From DAOTTX01 sp034437515 (GTDB taxonomy: Bacteria > Chloroflexota > Anaerolineae > Aggregatilineales > Phototrophicaceae), in contig DAOTTX010000016.1 of the NCBI GenBank assembly GCA_034437515.1, positions 1 through 26,429 on the forward strand: a stretch of DNA of 26,429 nucleotides, given 5' to 3'. The position numbers were made by a program, and so were the translations under genes. Below, in pieces: positions 7,286 through 15,456 of the stretch; the stretch's first letter is position 1; each line of letters opens with the position of its first letter. Below the pieces are notes generated by a model. It was not told the DNA's origin and ran no database searches. It saw only the letters and a list, made by a program, of their open reading frames with translations.

Positions 7286-8884
7286 TTATTCCGTCTCAGT
7301 GATGCTGACGTTGTTCATCAACGGGAACCAGCCGTAGGGGTCGAATTCCAGTCCGTTGACGCGCTCATGGGCGACGTTGAGGTTGACATATTCACGAATA
7401 GGTAAGATCAACGCCTGATTCATGATGATGGCCTGTACCTGCGCGTAAAGATCGCGTCGCACGCCGGGTGAAAGCTCCCGCGTCGCTTGCCGCAGCAGGC
7501 TATCTAGTTCGGGGTCGCTGTAGTTCGTAAAGTTGCTCGAGCCATCATTGAGGAAGAACTCATCGAGCAGCGATGGATCAAGGCCGAAAGAATTAAACGC
7601 GATCAGATTATATGGGTCTGCTTCTGAATCAAGTTTTGCCATCAATGCGGAGAACCCCGGCACCGGTTCCAGGTCGGCACGGATACCGATTTCGCGCCAT
7701 TGGTCTTGTAGTAATTGGGCTGTTTCCGGTGTTAGTCCCCATGGTGGATGCACGACCGTGATGGTTAGATCACCGTCGTCTACGTCTAGAAAACCGTTCT
7801 CGTCGGCGTCTTCAAAGCCGATGGAAGCCAGTAATGCCCGTGCCTGATCGGGATCATACGTGTAGGCATTCTGTACTTCCGGGTTGTAGTAAAGGGTGCT
7901 CCCGGTGATCGGCCCCCAGGCAATCGGTGAAAAGCCCTGGAAAATCGTATCGACAATGGCGCTGCGGTTGGTGCCATAAAGCAGCGCCTGCCGGAAGATC
8001 AAGTTATCAGTCGGATACTCGGTGGTGTTCATCAGAAATTGCATCGGCTGCCCTGGGATGGAAACCGGCTGCAACACGAACTCATCGTTGCCGATCAACG
8101 AGCGTGCATCGGTCGGCGGCAGTTCACCGACGATCTCGACATCGTTACTTTCCAACGCGATGCGCCGTGTGGGCGGGTCTGTGTAGAAACGATAGGTGAT
8201 CTGACCGGGGATCGCATCCGTTTGTGGTTCGTACAAAACGGGACCCCATGTATAGTCCGGGTTCGGCCTCAGCTTAAGGTACTCGCCAACCAGATACTCT
8301 TCAAAAATATACGGCCCGGTGCCGACCTGATGAAACTGGTAAATATCCCGGTCGTATTCCGCGAGTGCGGCCGGGCTTGCCATGCCGAGGTAGACCTGGC
8401 TGAATCCGTCTAGCAGGGGAGCATACGGTTCAGAGAGGTTGACGCGGATAGTATAGTCGTCGATGATCTCATAGCCGGCATACGGCCCCAGCAGGAACTG
8501 TGCCCGCTGTGAGGCGGTGCGTGGGTCGCTGTTATCGGTGATGCGGTCTAGGTTCGTAGCGACGGCTTGCGCGTTGAATGACGTCCCATCGTGGAAGCGG
8601 ACATCCTGGCGCAGCGTAAATGTATAACTCAGGCCGTCCTCGGAAACCGTCCATTCAGTCGCCAGTCCGGGGACGATCTCCCCCGTTTGTGGTGCTCGGT
8701 AGACCAGGGTGTCGTAAACCTGACGTAGTGGAATGCCAAGTTCTGCGCTGGAGTTAATGTGTGGATCAATACCGCTCGGTGAAAGGGTCAAGCCGTAGGT
8801 GATGGCATTTTCTGGTGGCGGTTCTTCGGCCTGGCAGGCGACCAATAAAAGCAACACTGTGATGACGAGGACGTATAACCGCAT
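7286..8884 (-). CDS. Solute-binding lipoprotein of a peptide/nickel-type ABC importer (family 5, DppA/OppA)
   Basis: The product has 532 residues, normal for the family. The N-terminus is a lipoprotein signal (VLVITVLLLLVAC) with the lipidated Cys17, so it is anchored outside the cytoplasmic membrane. Family 5 features are the opening block with GIDPHINSSAELG, the conserved RQDVRFHDGTSFNAQAVATN stretch and GTGPYIFEEYLVGEYL. It should capture a ligand (oligopeptide, possibly a sugar or cell-wall fragment) for the two permeases encoded directly downstream. The start ATG is preceded by GAGAAGG. It is the first gene of the operon that ends with the polysaccharide deacetylase, so a link to polymer breakdown is possible but unproved. 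Confidence 0.92.
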   Translation of the reverse strand: MRLYVLVITVLLLLVACQAEEPPPENAITYGLTLSPSGIDPHINSSAELGIPLRQVYDTLVYRAPQTGEIVPGLATEWTVSEDGLSYTFTLRQDVRFHDGTSFNAQAVATNLDRITDNSDPRTASQRAQFLLGPYAGYEIIDDYTIRVNLSEPYAPLLDGFSQVYLGMASPAALAEYDRDIYQFHQVGTGPYIFEEYLVGEYLKLRPNPDYTWGPVLYEPQTDAIPGQITYRFYTDPPTRRIALESNDVEIVGELPPTDARSLIGNDEFVLQPVSIPGQPMQFLMNTTEYPTDNLIFRQALLYGTNRSAIVDTIFQGFSPIAWGPITGSTLYYNPEVQNAYTYDPDQARALLASIGFEDADENGFLDVDDGDLTITVVHPPWGLTPETAQLLQDQWREIGIRADLEPVPGFSALMAKLDSEADPYNLIAFNSFGLDPSLLDEFFLNDGSSNFTNYSDPELDSLLRQATRELSPGVRRDLYAQVQAIIMNQALILPIREYVNLNVAHERVNGLEFDPYGWFPLMNNVSITETE

Positions 8885-8980
8885 TTTAGCCTTCTCAGTT
8901 GATAACCAATACGTTAGGATTCATTTACTTATAATAATGTGCGAGTGTACCATACCGGCACTTGATCCAGGTACAGTCTA

Positions 8981-9886
8981 TTGACCAGATACAACAGTTC
9001 ACGTCTGCTGACCCCTCCCAGAAAAGAAGAAGAAGTTTATCCTTACCGGCGTGTTTGGCCTAGCCTCGTGCTGGAAATCGGCGGGGTATTCGCCGTCGCG
9101 GTGGCCTTTTTCGTGCTCAGTGGCTTCCTGGGTATACAGATACCCGCTCTGCTGGGTTGGCCTTTCAGTGTATTGATTGCGCTATCCCCGGTGATCTTCT
9201 GGACGATCTTTTCACGCTGGCGCGAGCGCCGCGTGCCGGAACCGCGCCGGGGGTTACTGACGGTGTTCATTATCACATTTCTCGCGGCTAATGCTATCGG
9301 TGTGCCGTTTGTACAAGCACTTGACCCGGAGACGTGGCTCTCCGTGGCGGGGACGATTGATCGTATCATCGGCTATGGAGTGACGGTCGGCATCACTCAT
9401 GAGATCGTCAAGTATCTGGTGCTGCGCTACACCATTCCGCCGGATCGCCTGCGGGTGCGGTTGGACGCCATCGCTTACGGCGTAGCGGCGGCGCTGGGAT
9501 ATGCCTCCGTGCTTAACCTGCGCCTGGTCTTGTTTGAAGATCTGGCGGTGGATGTACTCGCGCTGCAAGTGTTCGCCAACACGACCGTACAGATCATCGC
9601 CAGTTGCATCGTCGCTTATGGCATCGCGGAGGCGCGATTTAACGCACGGTCGTTCCTGTTGTTGCCGTTTATGCTGCTGGCGGCGTCCTTGATCGAAGGC
9701 GGCATGATCGCCTTTCGTACCGGGTTGGTCAACGGTGGGTTTGTGCTCGGCTTTGGTGGCACGCGCCCGTTGTTCGGGCTGGTGTTTTCCCTGGTGGGTA
9801 CGGTCGGCGTATTGTTTGTGATGGCGTTTCTGTTCAACAACGCAGAACGTCGAGCGCGTGAAGCGGTCGAGAGTAGTCAGGCGTAA
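8981..9886 (+). CDS. PrsW-like multi-pass membrane protein with degenerate metalloprotease motifs
   Basis: The product has 301 residues and about eight membrane helices. The TM4-TM6 core resembles the PrsW family of intramembrane metalloproteases: HEIVKYL (140-146) sits where PrsW has EExxK, LDAIAYGVAAALGYASVLNL (161-180) matches the DGxxYG...GFAxxEN block, and FANTTVQIIASCIVAYG (198-214) matches the HxxxT...G block. First Glu becomes His140, the Glu before Asn179 becomes Leu178, and the His of the third block becomes Asn200. Only Glu141 and Lys144 survive, so proteolysis is doubtful. The start is a TTG after a weak CCAGG; no ATG or GTG occurs nearby and an in-frame stop lies at 8963. It heads a three-gene envelope unit. 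PrsW membership is inferred from the motifs. Confidence 0.7.
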   Translation: MTRYNSSRLLTPPRKEEEVYPYRRVWPSLVLEIGGVFAVAVAFFVLSGFLGIQIPALLGWPFSVLIALSPVIFWTIFSRWRERRVPEPRRGLLTVFIITFLAANAIGVPFVQALDPETWLSVAGTIDRIIGYGVTVGITHEIVKYLVLRYTIPPDRLRVRLDAIAYGVAAALGYASVLNLRLVLFEDLAVDVLALQVFANTTVQIIASCIVAYGIAEARFNARSFLLLPFMLLAASLIEGGMIAFRTGLVNGGFVLGFGGTRPLFGLVFSLVGTVGVLFVMAFLFNNAERRAREAVESSQA

Positions 9887-9892
9887 CCCTCG

Positions 9893-10486
9893 ATGATTGA
9901 GATTACCGGTCAGCGCGAAGAATACACTCTGCAACAGCGATGGGGCCATTTCTTGACGCTGTTGGTGGCGGTGTTGGCGCTGCTTTATGGGTTGAACATC
10001 CGAGCGGGTATCTTGAATGCGACCGAACCCTATACCAATCCAGAGGCAGGCATCCGTGTTAGCTATCCGCTCAACTGGTTGCTGGATGAACAGGGGGACT
10101 ACGTTTTTCGTGTGCGTGACATGACGCGGGTCGGCTTTAAGACGACCCTTCAGATTGCGACCCGACCGATCGGCCCGGAGACGACGGAGAGCTTCATTCA
10201 AAATCAGCTTGATATAAGCCGGGCACGGGCACGCGAAGCCTATAAGCGGCTCGATAGCCGCTCATACACATTACCGGACGGTTCACGGGGGCGGCGAATG
10301 GAGTATGTGTATGCCGAAGCGGATGTAAACCCGTTCTTGCAAACACTGCCGGTGGTCGTGCGTGGCACGGATATTCTGGCGATACGTGGTGGACAGGTCA
10401 TCATCATCACCTTTTTAGCCGATGCCCAAACTTACAATGATGATCTGGCGATTTTCGACCGTTTTATGGCAGACCTGGAGTTTTAG
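9893..10486 (+). CDS. Membrane-anchored PsbP-like domain protein
   Basis: The product has 197 residues. A short cytoplasmic head is followed by one hydrophobic helix (residues about 19-36, HFLTLLVAVLALLYGLNI). An extracytoplasmic domain follows, opening with YTNPEAGIRVSYPLNWL, the pattern of the PsbP/PsbP-like fold (Y-x-n-x-x-x-G-hxhxYPxxW). The remaining alternating beta pattern and the final IIITFLADAQTYNDDLAIFDRFM helix fit the same fold. The exact role in non-phototrophs is unknown. It starts seven bases after the PrsW-like gene and ends one base before the trypsin-like gene, so the three are probably co-transcribed and the proteins may work together at the membrane. No clear ribosome-binding site is seen; coupling is likely. 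Confidence 0.7.
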   Translation: MIEITGQREEYTLQQRWGHFLTLLVAVLALLYGLNIRAGILNATEPYTNPEAGIRVSYPLNWLLDEQGDYVFRVRDMTRVGFKTTLQIATRPIGPETTESFIQNQLDISRARAREAYKRLDSRSYTLPDGSRGRRMEYVYAEADVNPFLQTLPVVVRGTDILAIRGGQVIIITFLADAQTYNDDLAIFDRFMADLEF

Positions 10487-10487
10487 T

Positions 10488-12716
10488 ATGCGCAACCTGT
10501 TTCGTTCATCGCTGTTGTTGCTGTTTTGGGTTGGTTTGCTGGTGTTGATGCCCATCACCGGGCAGGGCAGCCTCGATCTTGACCGCATCCAGCGGGCGAC
10601 GGTGTATGTTATGCAAGTGCAGCAGAGGGGTGACCAGTTGACCACGACCTGTGTCGGCTCTGGCACGATTGTAGATCGGCGTGGGTTGATCGTCACCAAT
10701 GCGCATAACACGGTGCCCAACGTAGAATGTCCCGGTGATGTTTTGATGATCGCGTTAAGTGTCGATCTCGACCAGCCACCGGTGCCCACATACCGGGCAG
10801 AGATCGCACAGTTCGACGCGGGGCTTGATCTCGCGTTGCTGCGCATCACCGAGGAACTCAACGGACGGTTGGTTGAGCCAGACACGTTGTTCTTACCGTT
10901 CGTCGAGGTGACTGACTCCGGTCAGGTCTTATTGGACGACACGGTGACGGTTGTTGGCTATCCTGAACAGGGTAACGACCCCATAGAGACGGTCACCGGG
11001 ACGGTCAGCGGGTTCGTCGCGGAGCCAAGCGGCGGTGACCGGGCGTGGATGAAGACGACGGCGGCGATTCCCGGTTCGATGACCGGGGGCGGAGTCTACG
11101 ATAATGCTGGTCGTTTGGTCGGTGTGCCGACCACCGTAGCCGTCACCGAAATGACCACCGCGAATTGTACTGTGTTTGAAGACACCAACGGCGATAATCT
11201 GGTGAACCGGAATGATCGCTGTATACCGGTTGGCGATTTCTTCAATGCGCTGCGTCCGTCAAACTTTGTGCGACCGTTGCTGCGTAGCGCGTCTCTGGGG
11301 CTTTCCGTCGATAAGATTACCGCACCAGCATCTCTGCAATTGGTTACTGATGAGCCAGCCTTTACCAATTTGCTTATCTCGCCCTCGGTGACCAACAACG
11401 GGCAACCGGCGACTGTCGTCCGCACACTGCCTACTGGTACCAATAGCTTATATCTGTTTTTCGACTTCCAGAATATGAACTCGGATACGATTTACGAGCT
11501 GCGCGTTTCTCGTGATGGCACGCCTGACCCGACTTTTAGCCTGGCACCCGTGCGATGGAGCGGGGGGCGGGCCGGTTCCTGGTATATCGGCAGCAGTGGG
11601 CGCGTCTGGCCCAACGGTACTTACGACTTTGAATTGTTTGTCGATGGGCGTGCCAGCGGACGCGAAACCATTCAGATTGGGGTGCCGGCACCGGAAGCGT
11701 CGAGTTTTCGGAACATCGCCTTCGGCCTGGAAAGCGGTGATAATCTGGTCGGGGTGGGGGGCATCCTGCCAGCGGGGACGAACATCAAGGCGCGGTTCGT
11801 CTACCAGAATATGACCCCGACCACCCAATGGACGATCATCTGGTATTATAACGATGCCGAGATCCCCGGCAGCCGCACGACGGAAACCTGGGGAACGCCC
11901 GATACACAAACGAATCTCCGTGAAATTCGTCTTCAAGCGCCGGGGGGCTTTCAACCGGGGCGCTACCGGTTGGAGCTTGGGATAGACGGGGTGCTCGCCG
12001 CCCGTGGTGACTTTGTGGTCGCCGGTGCCGATGCCGGTGCGATCCCCCGTGTCTTTAGTGATGCTTACGCGACGGCAGCGGAGTCGCCGCAAGCCGCGCT
12101 GGAAAGTGCTTCGTTGGATAGTCTCGCATCGTCAGCCCAGCGGCTTTACACCGTGTTCAACTGGGAACAGCTCTCCGAGGGGATTTTGTGGCGGATGCGC
12201 TGGTCGGTCGATGATGTCGTTTTTTACGACCAACTGACTCCCTGGCGTGGCCTACCAACCGGTGAGGGCTTTATCACACGGTTGGAAAGTGTCGGCGATC
12301 TGCCGGACGGCACCTACCGCATGGAACTGCTCATCAACGGCATCATACTGGAGTCCGTCGAAGTTGAGGTCGGGATCGGGCAGTTGCCGATTGACCAGTT
12401 CGCACAGGCAACCGGGGTACAGTTGAACGGGCGCATCGTCGATGCGGCGACCGGTGAGGGCATTCCCGGCATTTCGTTTATTCTCATCAGCGAGGATTAT
12501 TCTATCCAGGATTTTACCTGGGATAGCGAACAGGTCTACGCGACCGCCGTAACAGACCGCAACGGACGCTTCCAGATTAACCGGTTGCTGCAATATGGAT
12601 CGCCTTACAGCGTGATGATCGCGGCGGACGGTTACTTGCAAATCGACGCGGACGGTGTCGTAGTCGATGAGGAGTCGCCTAACCCGACCGAGATCACCAT
12701 TTCGTTGACGAGATAA
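10488..12716 (+). CDS. Secreted trypsin-fold protein with Ser-to-Thr active site, Ig-like repeats and a CarboxypepD_reg-like tail
   Basis: The product has 742 residues. The start is ATG 10488, with GGAG seven bases before it and one base after the previous stop. An in-frame ATG at 10422 lies inside that gene. Residues 8-26 form a signal peptide or anchor. Residues about 32-215 are a DegP/trypsin-type domain with His73 (VTNAHNT) and Asp114 (GLDLALLRI). In the nucleophile loop SMTGGGVYDNAGRLVGV, Thr199 aligns with the catalytic serine. A Ca-binding-like loop, EDTNGDNLVNRNDR, follows at 231-244. Three related beta-sandwich repeats lie at about 296-398, 408-513 and 520-630, each ending in a GxYxxELxIDG-type strand. 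A carboxypeptidase-regulatory-like domain occupies 645-740 (NGRIVDAATGEGIPG, TDRNGRFQI). The layout suggests a surface scaffold or binding protein rather than an efficient protease. The fold is confident, the function is not. Confidence 0.8.
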   Translation: MRNLFRSSLLLLFWVGLLVLMPITGQGSLDLDRIQRATVYVMQVQQRGDQLTTTCVGSGTIVDRRGLIVTNAHNTVPNVECPGDVLMIALSVDLDQPPVPTYRAEIAQFDAGLDLALLRITEELNGRLVEPDTLFLPFVEVTDSGQVLLDDTVTVVGYPEQGNDPIETVTGTVSGFVAEPSGGDRAWMKTTAAIPGSMTGGGVYDNAGRLVGVPTTVAVTEMTTANCTVFEDTNGDNLVNRNDRCIPVGDFFNALRPSNFVRPLLRSASLGLSVDKITAPASLQLVTDEPAFTNLLISPSVTNNGQPATVVRTLPTGTNSLYLFFDFQNMNSDTIYELRVSRDGTPDPTFSLAPVRWSGGRAGSWYIGSSGRVWPNGTYDFELFVDGRASGRETIQIGVPAPEASSFRNIAFGLESGDNLVGVGGILPAGTNIKARFVYQNMTPTTQWTIIWYYNDAEIPGSRTTETWGTPDTQTNLREIRLQAPGGFQPGRYRLELGIDGVLAARGDFVVAGADAGAIPRVFSDAYATAAESPQAALESASLDSLASSAQRLYTVFNWEQLSEGILWRMRWSVDDVVFYDQLTPWRGLPTGEGFITRLESVGDLPDGTYRMELLINGIILESVEVEVGIGQLPIDQFAQATGVQLNGRIVDAATGEGIPGISFILISEDYSIQDFTWDSEQVYATAVTDRNGRFQINRLLQYGSPYSVMIAADGYLQIDADGVVVDEESPNPTEITISLTR

Positions 12717-12720
12717 CCCG

Positions 12721-13503
12721 ATGGCGAAAAAGCAACGTCTGGATGTTACGGTGTTCGAGCGTGGGCTGGCACACAGTCGCCACAAAGCCCAGGGCATGAT
12801 TATGGCGGGTGAAGTGCAGGTCAACGGGCGCGTGGTTGATAAATCCGGCACCCGCGTCACTGAAGACGATGAGATCACCGTCAGGCATAAGCGGCGTTTT
12901 GTCAGCCGGGGCGGGGAAAAGCTCGCCGGTGCGCTGGCGGATTTCGACTTCGATGTGACCGGTTGCATCTGTGCGGATGTGGGCGCGAGTACGGGTGGTT
13001 TCACCGATTGTTTGCTGCAAGCAGGCGTGGCAAAAGTCTATGCGATTGATGTCGGGTACGGTCAGCTTGATTATACGTTGCGTCGGGATGATCGCGTGGT
13101 CGTCATGGAACGCACCAACGCCCGTTACGTCGAGACGCTGGCAGAAACGGTTGATCTGGTCGTTGTTGATGCGTCGTTTATTTCCCTGCGGTTGCTGCTG
13201 CCGAAGATCACTGGCTGGCTCAAGCCACAGGCCGATGTGGTTACGCTCATCAAGCCACAGTTTGAAGCCGGGCGTACGGATGTCGGCAAGGGAGGAGTCG
13301 TGCGTGATTCTGATGTGCATGAGCGCGTACTGGAAGCGATTACCGGCTTCGCCCATGAGCAGGGGTTGACCGTCGCCGGGTTGACCGTTTCTCCGATCAA
13401 AGGCCCGGCGGGGAACATCGAGTTCTTGGCGTGGTTCGCACACGGGCGTGATGTCCCGGCGATTGATGTTGCCGAGCACATTCAAAGTCTCATTACGGAG
13501 TAA
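12721..13503 (+). CDS. tlyA: TlyA-family 16S/23S rRNA (cytidine-2'-O)-methyltransferase
   Basis: The product has 260 residues, usual for TlyA. An N-terminal S4 RNA-binding domain (about 5-65, with RLDVTVFERGLAHSRHKAQ) joins an FtsJ/RrmJ-like methyltransferase through the family linker FVSRGGEKL (60-68). The SAM motif is DVGASTGGF (86-94), followed by VYAIDVGYGQLDY, the VDLVVVDASFISL motif IV region and KPQFEAGR. In mycobacteria this enzyme 2'-O-methylates cytidines in both rRNAs and its loss gives capreomycin resistance. Here it begins four bases after the trypsin-like gene's stop with no strong ribosome-binding site, so it probably sits at the end of that transcription unit. This placement looks like simple proximity rather than shared function. 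Confidence 0.93.
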   Translation: MAKKQRLDVTVFERGLAHSRHKAQGMIMAGEVQVNGRVVDKSGTRVTEDDEITVRHKRRFVSRGGEKLAGALADFDFDVTGCICADVGASTGGFTDCLLQAGVAKVYAIDVGYGQLDYTLRRDDRVVVMERTNARYVETLAETVDLVVVDASFISLRLLLPKITGWLKPQADVVTLIKPQFEAGRTDVGKGGVVRDSDVHERVLEAITGFAHEQGLTVAGLTVSPIKGPAGNIEFLAWFAHGRDVPAIDVAEHIQSLITE

Positions 13504-13523
13504 CCATGAGTCGGTGCGGGGTC

Positions 13524-13532
13524 TGGTATAAT
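13524..13532 (+). promoter_or_regulatory. Extended -10 promoter element for lepA
   Basis: TGGTATAAT fits the TGn-TATAAT extended -10 consensus and lies 40 bases before the lepA start. No good -35 hexamer is visible, as expected for extended -10 promoters. Confidence 0.45.
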
Positions 13533-13571
13533 TAGCGCGATGGTTTAGAGAAGAATGGCACAAACACACTG

Positions 13572-15374
13572 ATGAAGCGGAAAAACATTCGTAATTTTTC
13601 GATTATTGCCCATGTTGACCATGGAAAAAGCACGCTGGCGGATCGCCTGTTGCAAATGACGAATACGATCACCGAGCGTGAGATGCAGGAACAACTTCTC
13701 GACGGCATGGATCTTGAGCGCGAACGTGGGGTGACGATTAAAGCCTCAGCGGTGCGTATGGTTTATACTGACGATGATGGTGAAGAATATCTGATTAACC
13801 TGATTGACACACCCGGTCATGTTGACTTTACCTATGAGGTCAGCCGGGCATTGCAAGCCTGTGAAGGGGCGCTGCTGGTCGTTGATGCCACCCAGGGCAT
13901 TGAGGCGCAAACGCTGTCTAACGTTTATCTCGCGTTGGAGCAGGACCTGGAGATCATACCGGTGATTAACAAGATCGACCTGCCCGCCGCTCGACCGGAC
14001 GACATCGCACAGGAGATCGAGGAGTTGCTCGGCACACCCGCTGAGGATATGAGTCGCATTTCTGCCAAGAGCGGCCTCGGCGTGGAGGCCGTGCTCAAAC
14101 GGGTGATCAAAGAAGTCCCATCACCACAGATTGATTATGACAAACCGTTACGGGCGCTGGTGTTCGACTCTCACTACGACGTTTACAAGGGTGTGGTGAT
14201 CTATATCCGTGTGATGGAAGGTGAACTCAACGCCAAGCAAGAACTTAAGATGATGGTGACCGGTGCGAAGTTCGACCCGATTGAACTCGGCATCTTTGAC
14301 CCCAATATGCGTCAGATCGACTCAATCGGGGCGGGTGAGGTCGGCTACATCGCCACCGGCCTGAAGACCATCCAGGCATGCCGGGTCGGTGATACGGTGA
14401 CGTTCGTCTCCGGCGCTGCCGCCGAACCGTTGCCCGGTTACACACAGGTCAAGCCGATGGTGTTCGCTGGAATTTACCCGATCAACAACGACGAGTTTGA
14501 AGATCTGCGTGATGCGCTGGAAAAATTGCAACTCAACGATGCCTCGCTGGTCTACGAGCCGGAAAGCTCACAGGCGCTCAACTTCGGTTTTCGGGTCGGC
14601 TTCCTCGGTCTGTTCCACATGGAGATTATTCAGGAACGGCTGGAACGCGAATACGACATCGACATTCTGGCGACCGCCCCAAGTGTGAAATATCGCATCC
14701 AGAAGCAGGATGGCGATTTGATCGAGATTGACAGCCCCGCGCAGATGCCCGATGAAAATACCATCGAGTCAATCTATGAACCCTGGATGAAGATTCAGAT
14801 CTATACCCCGCAAGAATACATCGGCCCGGTGATGGATCTGGTCATCAAAAAGCGTGGTGAATACGATACTACCGAGTATCTGGATGCCATGCGGGTGATC
14901 CTGCACTTCTACATGCCACTATCCGAGTTGATCGTCGATTTCTACGATAGGCTCAAAAGCGCCACACGCGGCTATGCTAGCCTTGATTATCAGTTCCATG
15001 ACTATCGAGACGAAAAGCTGGTCAAAATGGATGTACTGGTTAACGGGGAACCGCTCGACGCTTTAGCGATGATTGTGCATCGTGACCTTGCGTACAATAA
15101 AGGTCAGCGTTTGGTGACCAAGCTCAAAGACGTGATCCCGCAGCAGCAGTTCGTCATCCCCATTCAGGCGGCGATAGGGAAGAAAATTCTCTCGCGTGCC
15201 AATGTTAAGGCGCTGCGTAAGGATGTGCTGTCGAAATGTTACGGCGGTGACGTCACCCGGAAGAAAAAGCTGCTCGAAAAGCAGAAGAAGGGCAAGAAGC
15301 GCATGAAGATGGTCGGCAACGTGGAAGTGCCGCAGGAAGCGTTTATGTCCATCCTCAGTTTGGACGACGACTAG
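13572..15374 (+). CDS. lepA: Elongation factor 4 (LepA), ribosome-associated GTPase
   Basis: The product has 600 residues, the family norm. GTPase motifs are AHVDHGKS (13-20), DTPGHVDF (79-86), NKID (133-136) and SAKSG near 163. The EF4-specific C-terminal domain is intact and ends with the lysine-rich RKKKLLEKQKKGKKRMK region and VPQEAFMSIL. LepA acts on translating or assembling ribosomes in the cytoplasm and influences initiation and elongation under stress. The gene follows tlyA by 68 bases, with its own extended -10 element in the gap and a hairpin after it, so it may be transcribed alone or by readthrough. No strong Shine-Dalgarno sequence is present close to the ATG. Confidence 0.98.
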   Translation: MKRKNIRNFSIIAHVDHGKSTLADRLLQMTNTITEREMQEQLLDGMDLERERGVTIKASAVRMVYTDDDGEEYLINLIDTPGHVDFTYEVSRALQACEGALLVVDATQGIEAQTLSNVYLALEQDLEIIPVINKIDLPAARPDDIAQEIEELLGTPAEDMSRISAKSGLGVEAVLKRVIKEVPSPQIDYDKPLRALVFDSHYDVYKGVVIYIRVMEGELNAKQELKMMVTGAKFDPIELGIFDPNMRQIDSIGAGEVGYIATGLKTIQACRVGDTVTFVSGAAAEPLPGYTQVKPMVFAGIYPINNDEFEDLRDALEKLQLNDASLVYEPESSQALNFGFRVGFLGLFHMEIIQERLEREYDIDILATAPSVKYRIQKQDGDLIEIDSPAQMPDENTIESIYEPWMKIQIYTPQEYIGPVMDLVIKKRGEYDTTEYLDAMRVILHFYMPLSELIVDFYDRLKSATRGYASLDYQFHDYRDEKLVKMDVLVNGEPLDALAMIVHRDLAYNKGQRLVTKLKDVIPQQQFVIPIQAAIGKKILSRANVKALRKDVLSKCYGGDVTRKKKLLEKQKKGKKRMKMVGNVEVPQEAFMSILSLDDD

Positions 15375-15411
15375 AGCCGTCATCTGCTACAGAATCGACC
15401 CATAGACTATA

Positions 15412-15438
15412 GAGGGGTTTCCAGATCGCAAACCCCTC
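15412..15438. terminator. Hairpin between convergent lepA and gyrB
   Basis: GAGGGGTTT and AAACCCCTC form a perfect 9-bp stem around a 9-nt loop. The U-tract after it is poor on the plus strand (CGGTGTTTAT). It may serve both genes, or block readthrough rather than act as a classical terminator. Confidence 0.6.
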
Positions 15439-15456
15439 CGGTGTTTATAGTGCTGG

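Noticed and set aside
9254..10201. A 315-codon open frame on the minus strand opposite the PrsW-like and PsbP-like genes
   Set aside because: It spans the junction of two well-supported plus-strand genes. Its translation is Arg/Gln/His-rich with no motif, as expected for the antisense of GC-biased codons.
10422..10487. A 22-residue longer N-terminus for the trypsin-like protein
   Set aside because: It would lie inside the PsbP-like gene and put a charged, non-signal stretch before the clear signal peptide. GGAG precedes ATG 10488.
12252..13569. Two long minus-strand open frames opposite the trypsin-like gene end and tlyA
   Set aside because: Low-complexity antisense translations with no domain. 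The plus-strand genes carry complete family motifs.
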